The translations under genes and the position numbers were made by a program. Positions 43,796 to 54,687 of a stretch of DNA of 64,000 nucleotides are shown one piece after another. Source of the stretch: Sphingomonas sp. (lineage in GTDB: Bacteria > Pseudomonadota > Alphaproteobacteria > Sphingomonadales > Sphingomonadaceae); NCBI GenBank assembly GCA_003248865.1, contig QFPK01000001.1, positions 364,709-428,708 of the forward strand, in the 5' to 3' direction. The notes beneath the pieces are model-generated. The model was not told where the DNA came from. It saw only the letters and a program-made list of their open reading frames with translations, and searched no databases. Position 1 is the stretch's first letter. Every line of letters starts with the position of its first letter.

Positions 43796-44220
43796 AGTCG
43801 CACCCCGTTGATCACGCCCGCGCCGGGATGATGCTGTTCGATATGCGCCAGCAACGCCTTCACATTGCGGGTATTCGAGCGGTAGAAGAAGTCCAGCACA
43901 TCGCCCACGAACGGAACGGCCCCGATGGCGGCATCCAGCCCCACGCGCCCCATCATGCGGGTGCAGGCCCAGCGCGACATGCCCAGATTGCGCGCTTCCC
44001 AGACCAGGTAGGTGCCGATGCTCGCAGAGACGAGGTCGCCCACCACCGGTACCAGCCCGATGAAGCCGTCCAGCCCGACACGCTGGTTAAAGGGCAGGCG
44101 AATCACGCCTTCCAGAATCCGTTCCAGCACGATCAGGCGCTGGCGCACGGACCGCGGATCACGTGGCAACCGCAACGCCGAGGCGAACTGATCGAAACCC
44201 TGAACTGTCGTCGCGGTCAT
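43792..44220 (-). CDS. DUF4112 membrane protein
   Basis: A 142-residue protein. Two hydrophobic segments (GLDGFIGLVPVVGDLVSASIGTYLV and GLDAAIGAVPFVGDVLDFFYRS) form the characteristic repeated 'G(F/A)IG-VP-VGD' of DUF4112. The start at 44220 has GGAAGGA upstream. It converges on the ThiE-like gene with a four-base overlap. The function is unknown. Confidence 0.85.
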   Translation of the reverse strand: MTATTVQGFDQFASALRLPRDPRSVRQRLIVLERILEGVIRLPFNQRVGLDGFIGLVPVVGDLVSASIGTYLVWEARNLGMSRWACTRMMGRVGLDAAIGAVPFVGDVLDFFYRSNTRNVKALLAHIEQHHPGAGVINGVRL

Positions 44221-44455
44221 GGCTGTCCTTCCGGTGCGCGCAGATGGCCCCGCCATGGCGGGATTCAAGGGGTCGGGAAGGGGACCGGGAAGGTGGGACA
44301 GCGTCTCTGCCCCCCCGAAACAGGATTGGAACCTGGCAGGGAGAGGCGCTTCCGGCCCCTGCGGCGTGCAAAACCCTTCTCAGATAGCGATTTTTGTGGC
44401 TCTCAAAGATTTCGCATCTGGCGGGAAGCGGCCGGTGCGGGCATCAGCCGCAGCC

Positions 44456-45235
44456 ATGGAACATGCAGGACAATTGTGGCTGGTGGGTGCCGGGCCGGGC
44501 GATCCGGACCTGCTGACGCTGAAGGCTGCGCGCCTGATCGGCGAGGCCGATGTGCTGGTGCATGACGGGCTGGTGGGCGAGGGAATCTTCGCGCTGGCGC
44601 GGCCCGACGCGCGGATGATCAGCGTGGCGAAGCAGCGGGATCGCCACACCATGCCGCAAGACGAGATCAACGCGCTGCTGGTGCGGCTGGTGCGTGAAGG
44701 GCTGACGGTGGTGCGGCTGAAAGGCGGCGATCCGTTCGTGTTCGGGCGCGGCGGCGAGGAACTGGAGGCGGCGCGAGCTGCCGGAATCGCCTGCGAGGTG
44801 GTGCCGGGCGTGTCGGCCGCGCTGGGTTGCGCGGCGGAGGCCGGGCTGCCGCTGACGCACCGCGCGCTCTCCAGCGCGGTGACCTTCGTGGCGGGCACCT
44901 GCAAGGGGCTGAAGGAGCAGGACTGGCGCGGGCTTGCCGGGCCGGGCCGCACGCTGGTGATCTATATGGGCGTCACCACGGCGCGGGCGATCTCTGAAAA
45001 GCTGATGGGCGACGGGGTTTCGCCCGACATGCCCGTGGCCGTGCTGGAGCGGGGCACCCTGCCGGGCGCCCGGGCCATCCGCACCCTGCTCGCCGAGTTG
45101 GGCGATGTGGTGGCGCGCGAAGCCGTGCGCAGCCCGGCCGTGCTGGTGGTGGGCCGCGTGGCCGCGCTGGCGGATGCAGAGGATGTGATGGCCCGCGACG
45201 CCGTGCGCGAGCTTCAGGAGTATGTGCCTTGGTGA
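44456..45235 (+). CDS. cobA: Uroporphyrinogen-III C-methyltransferase
   Basis: A 259-residue SAM-dependent methyltransferase. LVGAGPGDPDLLTLKAARLI, VRLKGGDPFVFGRGGEE, EVVPGVSAALG and LPLTHR are classic SUMT motifs. It makes precorrin-2, the precursor of the sirohaem needed by the sulfite reductase two genes later. The 235 bases before it show no gene. It overlaps the next gene by four bases. Confidence 0.95.
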   Translation: MEHAGQLWLVGAGPGDPDLLTLKAARLIGEADVLVHDGLVGEGIFALARPDARMISVAKQRDRHTMPQDEINALLVRLVREGLTVVRLKGGDPFVFGRGGEELEAARAAGIACEVVPGVSAALGCAAEAGLPLTHRALSSAVTFVAGTCKGLKEQDWRGLAGPGRTLVIYMGVTTARAISEKLMGDGVSPDMPVAVLERGTLPGARAIRTLLAELGDVVAREAVRSPAVLVVGRVAALADAEDVMARDAVRELQEYVPW

Positions 45236-45507
45236 AGCTGCTGACGGGCAATGAACTGCTGCGCGGCGATGTGCTGTGGTGGGATGGTGATGGCTGGAGC
45301 CTTTCCATCGACGACGCCGTCGCGGTGGAGAATGGCGAGGCGCTGATCGCGCAGGAAACGCCGGGTGAAAAGGTGAGCGACCTGGCGCTGATCGATGCCG
45401 ACAAGGTGGACGGCCGCTGGCGGCCGGTGAAGATTCGTGAGCGTATCCGTAGTTATGGCCCAACAGTCCGCGCCGACCTCGCGCGAGAAGGACAGGACTG
45501 GCACTGA
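45232..45507 (+). CDS. DUF2849 protein of the sulfite-reductase operon
   Basis: A 91-residue protein that starts at GTG within the cobA stop (GTGA overlap). LTGNELLRGDVLWWDGDGWSL and ERIRSYGPTVRADL match DUF2849. The family is found beside cysI in alphaproteobacteria, but its biochemical role is unknown; a small accessory or electron-transfer-related role is only inference. Confidence 0.85.
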   Translation: MKLLTGNELLRGDVLWWDGDGWSLSIDDAVAVENGEALIAQETPGEKVSDLALIDADKVDGRWRPVKIRERIRSYGPTVRADLAREGQDWH

Positions 45508-45510
45508 CCC

Positions 45511-47131
<1,621 letters not shown>

Positions 47132-47139
<8 letters not shown>

Positions 47140-47530
47140 GTTGTTCGCCATCGACGAACGCGCCCTGCTGGCGGCCGAGCCCGATCTGGTGCTGGCGCCC
47201 GACGAGGATGTCCGCGCCCATGCCGATCTCGGCAACCACAAGGTGATCGGCCTAGCCTTCCCGAAGTGGCGGGACGGCCGGGGCTATTCCGCCGCCCGCA
47301 TCCTGCGCGAGCAGGGCTTTGCCGGCGACATCCGCGCCATCGGCGACCTGACGGTGGATCAGCTGATCGCGCTGAAGCGCTCCGGCTTCTCCTCGCTGGC
47401 GCCGGAGCGGCCGGTGAACCCAGAAGTCGCCGCCCGCACGCTGGCGCGCTTCCCCTTCGTCTATCAGAAGGGCACAGATGCCGCCCGGCCCGCCTGGGCG
47501 CTGCGCCACGGAACGGAGGCCCCGGAATGA
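47132..47530 (+). CDS. DUF934 protein of the sulfate-assimilation operon
   Basis: A 132-residue protein. VIGLAFPKWRDGRGYSAARILRE and GDLTVDQLIALKRSGF match DUF934, a family always near cysI/cysH in proteobacteria. The function is not established. It overlaps cysI upstream and cysH downstream (ATGA), so it is co-translated with both. Confidence 0.9.
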
Positions 47531-48270
47531 GCCTCGCAGTCCAATCCTACACTGGCCCCATCTGGGGTGCTGCCGATGCCGCATCCCTCAGTGCCAGCTA
47601 TGGCGACCGCAGCGCCGACGCGCTGGCGGATGCCCTGACCGACCCGGCGTTCGGCGACATCGCCGTCGTCTCCTCCTTCGGCGCCGACTCGGCCGTGCTG
47701 CTGCACATGATCTCCGAAATTCGCCGCGACGTGCCGGTGCTGTTCGTGGAAACCGGCTGGCTGTTCCCGGAAACGCTGCGCTACGCGGAAGACCTGTCCG
47801 CCCACCTCCGCCTGACCGACGTGCGCTGGCTGCAGCCGGATCAGGCCGTGCTGGACGCGAAGGACCCGAAGCGCCTGCGCTGGTCCTACGATCCGGACGG
47901 CTGTTGCGAGATCCGCAAGGTGGAGCCGCTGGATCGCGGCCTTGAACCCTTCAACCTGTGGGTCTCCGGCCGGAAATCGCACCAGAACCGCGCCCGCGCT
48001 CAGCTGACCCTGTTCGAAACGCAGGACAAGCGGCTGAAGCTGAACCCGCTGCACGACTGGACCAACGACCGGCTGCGCGACTACGCCGCCGCCCACAAAC
48101 TGCCGCCCCACCCGCTGGTGGTAGACGGCTATCCCTCCATCGGCTGCTCGCCCTGCACCACCCGCGTGCAACCCGGCGAAGACCCCCGCGCCGGCCGCTG
48201 GCGCGGCTGGGACAAATCCGAATGCGGAATCCACAAGGCGATCGACCCCGGGCACGAACCGGTGTTCTGA
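47527..48270 (+). CDS. cysH: Adenylylsulfate reductase (assimilatory)
   Basis: A 247-residue thioredoxin-dependent reductase. VVSSFGADSAVLLHMI is the substrate-binding loop. The two Cys pairs DGCCEIRKVEPL and CSPCTTRV indicate a [4Fe-4S] enzyme using APS rather than PAPS. The nucleophile Cys is in ECGIH near the C-terminus. It makes sulfite for CysI. Last gene of the operon; a hairpin array follows. Confidence 0.94.
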   Translation: MSLAVQSYTGPIWGAADAASLSASYGDRSADALADALTDPAFGDIAVVSSFGADSAVLLHMISEIRRDVPVLFVETGWLFPETLRYAEDLSAHLRLTDVRWLQPDQAVLDAKDPKRLRWSYDPDGCCEIRKVEPLDRGLEPFNLWVSGRKSHQNRARAQLTLFETQDKRLKLNPLHDWTNDRLRDYAAAHKLPPHPLVVDGYPSIGCSPCTTRVQPGEDPRAGRWRGWDKSECGIHKAIDPGHEPVF

Positions 48271-48285
48271 GCGGGTGGCGTGGAG

Positions 48286-48471
48286 GCAGGGGGCTTTGCC
48301 CCCTGCACCCCCACAAGGGGCGTGACGCCCCTTGACCCCCGAAGTTTTGGGAAGAGGCCCCATCAGAGCAAGGGTTGAGCCTAACCGTCACTCGACGGGG
48401 GCCTCTTCCCAAAACTTATGGAGGTGCAGGAGGGTCACCCTCCTGCCGGGGTGCAGGGGCAGAGCCCCTGC
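48286..48471. repeat. Symmetrical hairpin array between cysH and alr
   Basis: In order: hairpin GCAGGGGGC-TTT-GCCCCCTGC (48286-48306), hairpin AAGGGGCGT-G-ACGCCCCTT (48315-48333), a 20-base arm (48342-48361) that is perfectly repeated in inverse at 48398-48417, hairpin GCAGGAGGGT-C-ACCCTCCTGC type (48426-48446), and hairpin GCAGGGGC-AGA-GCCCCTGC (48453-48471). It lies between convergent genes and probably terminates both, but the number of stems is far more than that needs. Confidence 0.8.
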
Positions 48472-48478
48472 CTTCACT

Positions 48479-49513
48479 TCACCCCTCCCAGACCCGTTCG
48501 AACCTGTGGCCGAGGCGCACGAGGAGTTCGTATTGGGAGATGCCGCTGGCTGCGCCCAGGGTGGGGAGGTGCCAGTTGAGGCTGAGCCAGTCGCCTTCGG
48601 CGATGTCGAGGCCGCTGACGTCGGCGGCGATCATGTCCATGGAAATGATGCCGACGGCGGGGATGGTTGTGGTTCCGGCCTGCAGGCTGAGATGGGGCGC
48701 GGTGCGGCGGGGGATGCCGTCGGCATAGCCGATGTTCATGATGGCGATGCGGCTGTCGATGGGAGCCGTCCAGGTGGCGCCATAACCGACGCCCTGGCCG
48801 GCGGGCACGGTGCGGATCTGCAGGATGCGGGCTTCCGGCGTGACGACCTGTTGCGACGTGGCTGAGGGATGGGCCTTGCCGCCGTAGAGCCCGAGGCCGG
48901 GGCGGACGGCGGAGAAGCTGAACTCCCGGCCCCAGTGGATGCCCGCCGTGTTGGCGAGCGCATGGCCCTGTGCGGGTGTGGCGGCGGCGACGGCGCGAAA
49001 CACCTCAAGCTGCTTCAGCGTCAGCGGATGGGCCGGCTCGTCGGCGCAGGCGAGATGGCTGTGGATGATGCGGATGGGCATGGCGGCGAGTGTCGCGCCG
49101 ACATCGGCCGGGTCGATCCCCAGCCGGTTCATGCCAGTTTCCACCATCAGGTCGGCCTCGCGGCCGGGGAAGGCGGCGGCCCATGCCGCGATCTGCGCGG
49201 GCGTTGCCAGCACGGGGCGCGCCTTCGGAAGGGCGGCGGCCGCCTCTGCGCTGTCTGCGGTGAAGCCGTGGAGGATCAGCAGTTCGAGGTCGGGCCGCTC
49301 CAGCGCAAGCGCCTCGGGCCATGTCGCGACGGCAAAGCCGGCCGGTCCCAGCGGTTCCAGCCGCTTCACCACCTCGCGGGCGCCAAGGCCGTAGGCATCG
49401 GCCTTCACTGCCGGGTAGGCGGGCACGCCCGCTCGGCCAGCCAAATCGCGGAAATTCGCCGCCAGCGCCGAGGCGTTCAACCTGAGGCGCAGTGGGGTAG
49501 GGGCGGCGGGCAT
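48479..49513 (-). CDS. alr: Alanine racemase
   Basis: A 344-residue fold-III PLP racemase. The PLP lysine is K37 in AVKADAYGLG, with ETGMNRLGI, ACADEP and VRPGLGLYGG following. The second catalytic base Tyr is in VGYGATW, and GIISMDMIAADVS is conserved. It makes D-Ala for peptidoglycan; it may also be catabolic, given the nearby D-Ala-D-Ala dipeptidase elsewhere in the window. It lies 92 bases after the sulfatase gene on the same strand, behind a hairpin. Confidence 0.94.
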   Translation of the reverse strand: MPAAPTPLRLRLNASALAANFRDLAGRAGVPAYPAVKADAYGLGAREVVKRLEPLGPAGFAVATWPEALALERPDLELLILHGFTADSAEAAAALPKARPVLATPAQIAAWAAAFPGREADLMVETGMNRLGIDPADVGATLAAMPIRIIHSHLACADEPAHPLTLKQLEVFRAVAAATPAQGHALANTAGIHWGREFSFSAVRPGLGLYGGKAHPSATSQQVVTPEARILQIRTVPAGQGVGYGATWTAPIDSRIAIMNIGYADGIPRRTAPHLSLQAGTTTIPAVGIISMDMIAADVSGLDIAEGDWLSLNWHLPTLGAASGISQYELLVRLGHRFERVWEG

Positions 49514-49549
49514 GCTGCTGCTTTCGCGGATCAGGGCGGCGGGTGCAAC

Positions 49550-49570
49550 CCGGGGGGCGCTGCCTCCCGG
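49550..49570 (-). terminator. GC-rich hairpin after the sulfatase operon
   Basis: CCGGGGGGC-GCT-GCCTCCCGG forms a strong stem with one G-T pair, between the sulfatase stop and the alr start. There is no T-run, so it may be an attenuator or another member of the hairpin-repeat family. Confidence 0.45.
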
Positions 49571-49605
49571 CCCCTCCGGCAGGGAACCGCGCTTACTGCA
49601 CCCCC

Positions 49606-51996
49606 CTACACTCGCAGCGCCATCGCATTCAGGAAGCGCATCGTCTCCAGCGGGCTGAGTGTGCTGTTGTCCACCGTGATGCGCACGCGTTCGATGGTGC
49701 CGGCGAAGGGGAAGGGGGCGGTGTAGGCGGGGGAGACCCGGTTGCCGAGGTCTGCTCCCACCGAGAAGCCGTCGTAGCTGGTGGAGAAGAGGGCGTGTTC
49801 GAGGGCTTGTTCGGCGCGTTTCTGGCCGTTCACATAGAGTGCGCCGGTGCCGATGAAGGGGCGGCTTTTCATGGTCTGGCTGTAGCGCAGTTCCGCCTTG
49901 CCGCTGGGCACGGGGCCGCCGTCTATCACCACGCGCCAGGGCAGCAGGGACTGTTCGTAGAAGAGGCGGCCGTCTTTCACATAGAGGGTGTAGCCGGCGG
50001 GCTGGCTGCCGTGGGCGACGAGGACGCCGTCTCCGGCGATGGTGCAGTCCACGATGATGTCGTGGGGCAGGCCGCAGCAGACGGGAGCGGTTTCGCGGGA
50101 GAGACGCTCGATGGGGGGGCGCAGATCCCAGCTGGGGCGGATGCCGCGGCCCTGCCTGTCCTGCACCATGCGGATCACCATCTGGCGGTCGTCCAGCGGG
50201 AAGACATTGTTCTGTTCGGCGGCGGCGCGCCATTTGGCGGCGAGCTCGGTGACCTTGTCGGGGAGGGTCGCGGCGAGGTCGTTCAGCTCGTTGGGGTCTT
50301 TGGAGAGGTCGTAGAGTTCCCATTTGTCGTCTGTGAAGGGCTTGCCGCGTTCGTGGCGGACGACCAGCCGGAACGGGGCGGCATAATAGGCGCGGTGGCC
50401 GCCCAGCTCGAAATATTGCTCGGTGCGGGTGGGGGCCTGGGGCGCCTTGAAGGTGGGGGCGATGGACTTGCCCTGCACCGGCTTCAGCTTCACGCCGTTG
50501 CGCGCGGCGGGGGCGCTGACCCCGGCGATTTCCAGCACGGTCGGCATCAGGTCGATCACATGGACGAACTGCTGGCGGACCGCGCCGGCATCGGGCTGGC
50601 CCTTGGGCCAGCTGACGATCAGCGGATCGGCCACGCCGCCCAGATGGGTGAACTGCTTGTAGAGCCGGTAGGGCGTATTGGAGGCGTTGGTCCAGCCGAT
50701 GGGATAGTGGGGGAAGGTCGGGTCTTCGCCCATCACGTCCATCAGCTTCTGCGCTTCCGCGACGGGCACGGGGCGGCCATAGGCGGCGGCGAACACATTG
50801 GGGGTGCCGGTTTCGGTGCCCTCGGCCGACCCGCCATTGTCGGAGAAGAGCAGGACGAGGGTGTTGTCGGCGATCTCTAGTTGCTCCAGCCGCTGCATCA
50901 GGCGCCCGACGTTCGAGTCGAGATTGGCGAGCATGGCGGCGTAGATTTCCATGTAGCGGGCGTAGAGCGCCTGCTCGGCGGCCGGGATGCTGGCCCAGGG
51001 CTTGGCGGATGAGCTGAGCGGCGGCAGCTGGGTGTTGGCGGGCATGATGCCCAGCGCCTTCTGCTTTTCGAGGCGCGCGGCACGGATGGCGTCCCAGCCC
51101 TTGTCATATTGGCCCTTGAAGCGGTCTCGCTCGCGTCCGCGCACCTGCAGCGGGGAGTGCACGCCGGGGAAGGCGAGCTGGAGGAAGAAAGGGCGGTCCG
51201 GATCCAGCGCCTTCTGCGTGCCGACATAGCTGATGGCGCGGTCGGTCAGGTCGTCCATCACATAATAGTCGTCGGTGCGCGGCGGTTCCACCGGCGCCAC
51301 TCCGTCGAACAGTTCGCTGGGGTGGAAGAAGTCGGTGGAATGGCCCTGGAACCAGTAGGCGCGCTCGAAACCGCGGCTGGTGGGCCAGTTGGTGACGGGG
51401 CCGTTGGCGCCGGTGGAGTGGCCGGAATTCACATGCCATTTGCCCACCAGCATGGTGTTCCAGCCGGCGTCGCCCAGGATTTCGGCGACGGTCGCGGCTT
51501 CGTGGGTCAGGTCTCCGCGATAGCCGGGATAGCCGGCGTCGACGTCGGCGAGCCAGCCCATGCCGGCATTGTGGTGGTTGAGGCCGGTGAGGAAGGCGGC
51601 GCGGGTGGGGCTGCACATGGCGGTGGTGCGGAAGTTGGCATAGCGCAGGCCGCGCGCCGCCAGCGCGTCGATATGGGGCGTGGGGATTTCGGAGCCGAAG
51701 CAGCCGAGATCCGAAAAGCCGACGTCATCCATGATGATGGCGACGACGTTGGGTGCGCCCGCCTTCCAGCCGTGCTTCGTCACGTCGATGGGGCGGCTGT
51801 CCTGAAAGCTCTCGGCGATCTCGGCCGGGCCGTCGCCCACGGCGGTGGGGGTGATGAACTGCTTTGCGCGCTTTTCGACGACGCGCGCGCCCACGGCGGC
51901 CGCACCGGCGACGCCCGCGCCCACCGCGCCGCCGATCAGCAGGGAGCGGCGATCGAGCTTTCTGGCGGGATCCTCGTCAGTTGGCCCAGTAGACAT
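49606..51996 (-). CDS. Arylsulfatase (type I sulfatase), Tat-like signal, lectin-like C-terminus
   Basis: A 796-residue sulfatase. The N-terminus has a twin-Arg segment (LDRRSLLIGGAVGAGVAG), so Tat export is likely. The formylglycine site is MCSPTRAAFLTG with Cys128; VVAIIMDDVGFSDLGCFG, VGKWHVN and LFSDNGGS are metal and substrate motifs. The last 150 residues (TLYVKDGRLFYEQ, RVRITVDN) look like a concanavalin-type beta sandwich. A formylglycine-generating enzyme is not in the window. It starts 20 bases inside the previous sulfatase gene. Confidence 0.93.
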   Translation of the reverse strand: MSTGPTDEDPARKLDRRSLLIGGAVGAGVAGAAAVGARVVEKRAKQFITPTAVGDGPAEIAESFQDSRPIDVTKHGWKAGAPNVVAIIMDDVGFSDLGCFGSEIPTPHIDALAARGLRYANFRTTAMCSPTRAAFLTGLNHHNAGMGWLADVDAGYPGYRGDLTHEAATVAEILGDAGWNTMLVGKWHVNSGHSTGANGPVTNWPTSRGFERAYWFQGHSTDFFHPSELFDGVAPVEPPRTDDYYVMDDLTDRAISYVGTQKALDPDRPFFLQLAFPGVHSPLQVRGRERDRFKGQYDKGWDAIRAARLEKQKALGIMPANTQLPPLSSSAKPWASIPAAEQALYARYMEIYAAMLANLDSNVGRLMQRLEQLEIADNTLVLLFSDNGGSAEGTETGTPNVFAAAYGRPVPVAEAQKLMDVMGEDPTFPHYPIGWTNASNTPYRLYKQFTHLGGVADPLIVSWPKGQPDAGAVRQQFVHVIDLMPTVLEIAGVSAPAARNGVKLKPVQGKSIAPTFKAPQAPTRTEQYFELGGHRAYYAAPFRLVVRHERGKPFTDDKWELYDLSKDPNELNDLAATLPDKVTELAAKWRAAAEQNNVFPLDDRQMVIRMVQDRQGRGIRPSWDLRPPIERLSRETAPVCCGLPHDIIVDCTIAGDGVLVAHGSQPAGYTLYVKDGRLFYEQSLLPWRVVIDGGPVPSGKAELRYSQTMKSRPFIGTGALYVNGQKRAEQALEHALFSTSYDGFSVGADLGNRVSPAYTAPFPFAGTIERVRITVDNSTLSPLETMRFLNAMALRV

Positions 51997-53617
51997 AATC
52001 CTGCCCTTCCTTCCATGGCGCGGTCATCGGCACGTCGATCCGGACCGGCCCTTCGATCAGCGCGGGCCACAGCGGCTTCGGCATCTGCGCGGCCTGCGCT
52101 ACGATCTTCGCTCGCAGTTCGGCGACCTTTTCCGGCATCGCGGCGGAGAGGTCATTCCGTTCGGTGGGATCGTCCTGCAGATTGTGCAGCCACACCCGGT
52201 CGGGCCGGGCGGAGACCTGCAGCTTCCAGTCCCCGTCGCGCACCACACGATAGTCGCCAGAGCGCCAGAACAGCGTGCGCGACGGGATGGGCTGGCCGGA
52301 GGTCAGCTCGGGCAGCAGATTCATGCTGTCCATCACCCGGTCCGCCGGGGGCGTGGCGCCGGCGGCAGCCGCCGCCGTTGCGAACAGGTCCAGGTGGCTG
52401 CCGACGCCCTGCACCTCTGTGCCCGGGGCGATGCGGGCGGGCCAGTGCGCGAAGAGGGGCGCGCGCACGCCGCCTTCGAAGAAGGTCGCCTTCCAGCCGC
52501 GATAGGGCTTGTTCAGATCCGGCATGCCCACATACCAGGCGCCGCCATTGTCCGAGGTGAACAGGATCAGCGTGTTGTCGGCGAGGCCTTCCTCTTTCAG
52601 CTTCGCCTCTATGGTGGCGACGGAGCGGTCCAGCGCCACAATCATCGCGGCATAGACCCGGTCGCGGTGGTTCTTGATGTGGCCCAGCTTCTCGTAATCG
52701 CTCTTCAGCGCCTGCAGCGGCGTGTGGGGCGCGGTGTGGGCCAGATAGAGGAAGAAGGGCCGGTTGCGGTTGGCGTGGATCGCCTTCACCGCCTGATCGG
52801 TGAAATAGTCCGTCATGTAGCGGTCGGGTTCGAAATGTTTGCCGCCGTTCCAGCGCACGGCGAAGGGCAGGTTCGGCCACAGGAAGCGGTCGATCGGATC
52901 CCAGGGCAGTTTCGCATTCACCACGTCGGGCGAATCCTGTGGCAGGAACTTCGCCGCGCCCGCCAGCACCGCCAGCGATTCATCGAACCCCTGCGCTTCG
53001 GGCCGCATGTCCGGCGCTTCGCCCAGATGCCATTTGCCGATGTGCAGCGTGTGGTAGCCCGCCTGCTTCAGCACTTCGGGCAGCATCACTTCGGAGGCCG
53101 GCACGCCCATCTGTTCATAGGGCATGATGCCCTTCACCTTGTCGGCGTGGAAGATCGCCTTCAGCGGGCCGATGCCGTCGCCGTGGGAGAGGTTTTCCGC
53201 GAAGATTGGCGGCACGGCGGTGAATTCGAAGCCGAAGCGGGTGGGGTAGCGCCCCGTCATCATCGCCGCCCGGCTGGGGGAGCAGGTGGCGTTGGCGGTG
53301 TAGAAGCTGCTGACGCTGGCGCCTTCCGACTTCAGCCGGTCGATGGCGGGGGTGGGCACCAGCCCGCCGCCGAAGGCCGAGATGTCATTGATGCCCAGAT
53401 CGTCTGCCACGATCAGGATGATGTTGGGCGGGCGCTGCGCGGGTGGCGTGGTGGCCGTGGCCGGGCCTTCGGCCCATGCGACGGGCTGGTTGGGCTGCAC
53501 CGGGTTGGTGATCGCCCCCACGATGCCGGGTGTATAGTACCAGTATCGCTTCCAGGCGACGGTTCCGGCCACCCCCAGCGCCACGACGGAGCCCAGCAGG
53601 ATCCAACGTTTCTTCAT
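51977..53617 (-). CDS. Second type I sulfatase, membrane-anchored
   Basis: A 546-residue sulfatase. An N-terminal helix (ILLGSVVALGVAGTVAW) is likely an anchor. NIILIVADDLGINDIS, the formylglycine site TCSPSRAAMMTG (Cys112), HIGKWHLGE and LFTSDNGGAWYVG are present. It has CSPSR instead of the CSPTR of its neighbour, so the two probably act on different sulfate esters. ATGA overlap with the upstream hydrolase gene. Confidence 0.93.
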   Translation of the reverse strand: MKKRWILLGSVVALGVAGTVAWKRYWYYTPGIVGAITNPVQPNQPVAWAEGPATATTPPAQRPPNIILIVADDLGINDISAFGGGLVPTPAIDRLKSEGASVSSFYTANATCSPSRAAMMTGRYPTRFGFEFTAVPPIFAENLSHGDGIGPLKAIFHADKVKGIMPYEQMGVPASEVMLPEVLKQAGYHTLHIGKWHLGEAPDMRPEAQGFDESLAVLAGAAKFLPQDSPDVVNAKLPWDPIDRFLWPNLPFAVRWNGGKHFEPDRYMTDYFTDQAVKAIHANRNRPFFLYLAHTAPHTPLQALKSDYEKLGHIKNHRDRVYAAMIVALDRSVATIEAKLKEEGLADNTLILFTSDNGGAWYVGMPDLNKPYRGWKATFFEGGVRAPLFAHWPARIAPGTEVQGVGSHLDLFATAAAAAGATPPADRVMDSMNLLPELTSGQPIPSRTLFWRSGDYRVVRDGDWKLQVSARPDRVWLHNLQDDPTERNDLSAAMPEKVAELRAKIVAQAAQMPKPLWPALIEGPVRIDVPMTAPWKEGQDYVYWAN

Positions 53618-54687
53618 CGAGTCCCTCCCAGAGTCGATTGTGTCATTCCACCTGCGGCGGGCAGGCTGACGAGGTCGCGGTCGTTCGCGATCCACAGCCT
53701 GCCGTCGAACCGGTCGGGCGCGTCGCCGAGGAACGCGCCCTCCAGACCCGGCAGGCGCAGAGGCGGCACGATATGGGTGAGGGCAAGCGCCTTCACCCCG
53801 GCCTTCTGCGCGGTCTCGGCCGCCTGCTCCGGCGTGGTGTGATAATCCTCGATGTCGCGCAGCAGCTGGGCGAGCCCCTTGTTGCCCGCGCCATCGGCGG
53901 CATTCACGAGCACGCGCGTCAGACGCGGCTGCAGGGCTTCGTGCACCAGCAGGTCGCAGCCCTTTGCCATCTGCACGACCGCATCGCTGGGCGCGGTGTC
54001 GCCGGACACGGTGAGGCAGCGGCCCTTGTAGTCGAAGCGGTAGCCGACGGCCGGATGCACCGGATCGTGGCGCACATCGAAGGCGGTGATCTTCAGCCCG
54101 CCCTCATCCAGCACGACACCGCGCCCGTCGCGCAATGCGAAGGCGCGGGGCGAGAAGCCGAAGCCGGAGGGCGGCACCAGCGCCGCGCCATGGTGCGCGG
54201 TGCGGTAGGTGGAATCCTGACGGTAGGCGGCGTTGAATCCGGCCGCCAGCTCGCCCACGCCCACGGGCCCTTGCAGGATCAGCGGCTGGGTGGCGGCGGC
54301 GCCGACCCAGCGCTGCATCGCGAGCGGGCCGAGCCCGTCGATATGGTCGGAATGGAAATGCGTGAGCAGCACGCGCTCGATGCGGGCGGCGGGCAGGCCC
54401 ATCAGGCCGAGGTTGCGCGCGGCACCTTCGCCGGCGTCCACGATGATCAACCGCTTGCCCGCAATGACGGCGAGGCAAGGCCCGGCACGGCCGGGATCGG
54501 GCATGGGGCTGCCGGTGCCGCAGAAGGCGGCGTGCAGGCCATCCGGCAGGGTTTCGATAGTGTCGGCCGCCATCGCGCGCTCGGCGCCGCGCTGATAGAG
54601 CGACAGGGCGATCCGGTCCCGCAGCAGGAAGGCGGTGAACCCCGCCAGCAGCAGGATCAGTGCCCCAAGGCCCAGCCAGCGCTTCAT
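53614..54687 (-). CDS. Metallo-beta-lactamase-fold hydrolase
   Basis: A 357-residue protein with an N-terminal anchor or signal (LGLGALILLLAGFTAFLL). The metal motif is H110-F-H112-S-D114-H115, with SGDTAPSD and LTHIVPP completing the site. The FCGTGSPMPDP start resembles RNase Z-like enzymes, a group that includes the Pseudoalteromonas-type arylsulfatase. The sulfatase neighbours make a sulfatase or esterase role likely; beta-lactam hydrolysis is not suggested. Confidence 0.85.
   Translation of the reverse strand: MKRWLGLGALILLLAGFTAFLLRDRIALSLYQRGAERAMAADTIETLPDGLHAAFCGTGSPMPDPGRAGPCLAVIAGKRLIIVDAGEGAARNLGLMGLPAARIERVLLTHFHSDHIDGLGPLAMQRWVGAAATQPLILQGPVGVGELAAGFNAAYRQDSTYRTAHHGAALVPPSGFGFSPRAFALRDGRGVVLDEGGLKITAFDVRHDPVHPAVGYRFDYKGRCLTVSGDTAPSDAVVQMAKGCDLLVHEALQPRLTRVLVNAADGAGNKGLAQLLRDIEDYHTTPEQAAETAQKAGVKALALTHIVPPLRLPGLEGAFLGDAPDRFDGRLWIANDRDLVSLPAAGGMTQSTLGGTR

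Noticed and set aside
48286..48471. CRISPR-like array
   Set aside because: The repeats are hairpins of different sequence with no regular spacers, and there are no cas genes.
53614..54687. Metallo-beta-lactamase as an antibiotic-resistance gene
   Set aside because: The fold is RNase Z/arylsulfatase-like, and the gene is inside a sulfatase operon.
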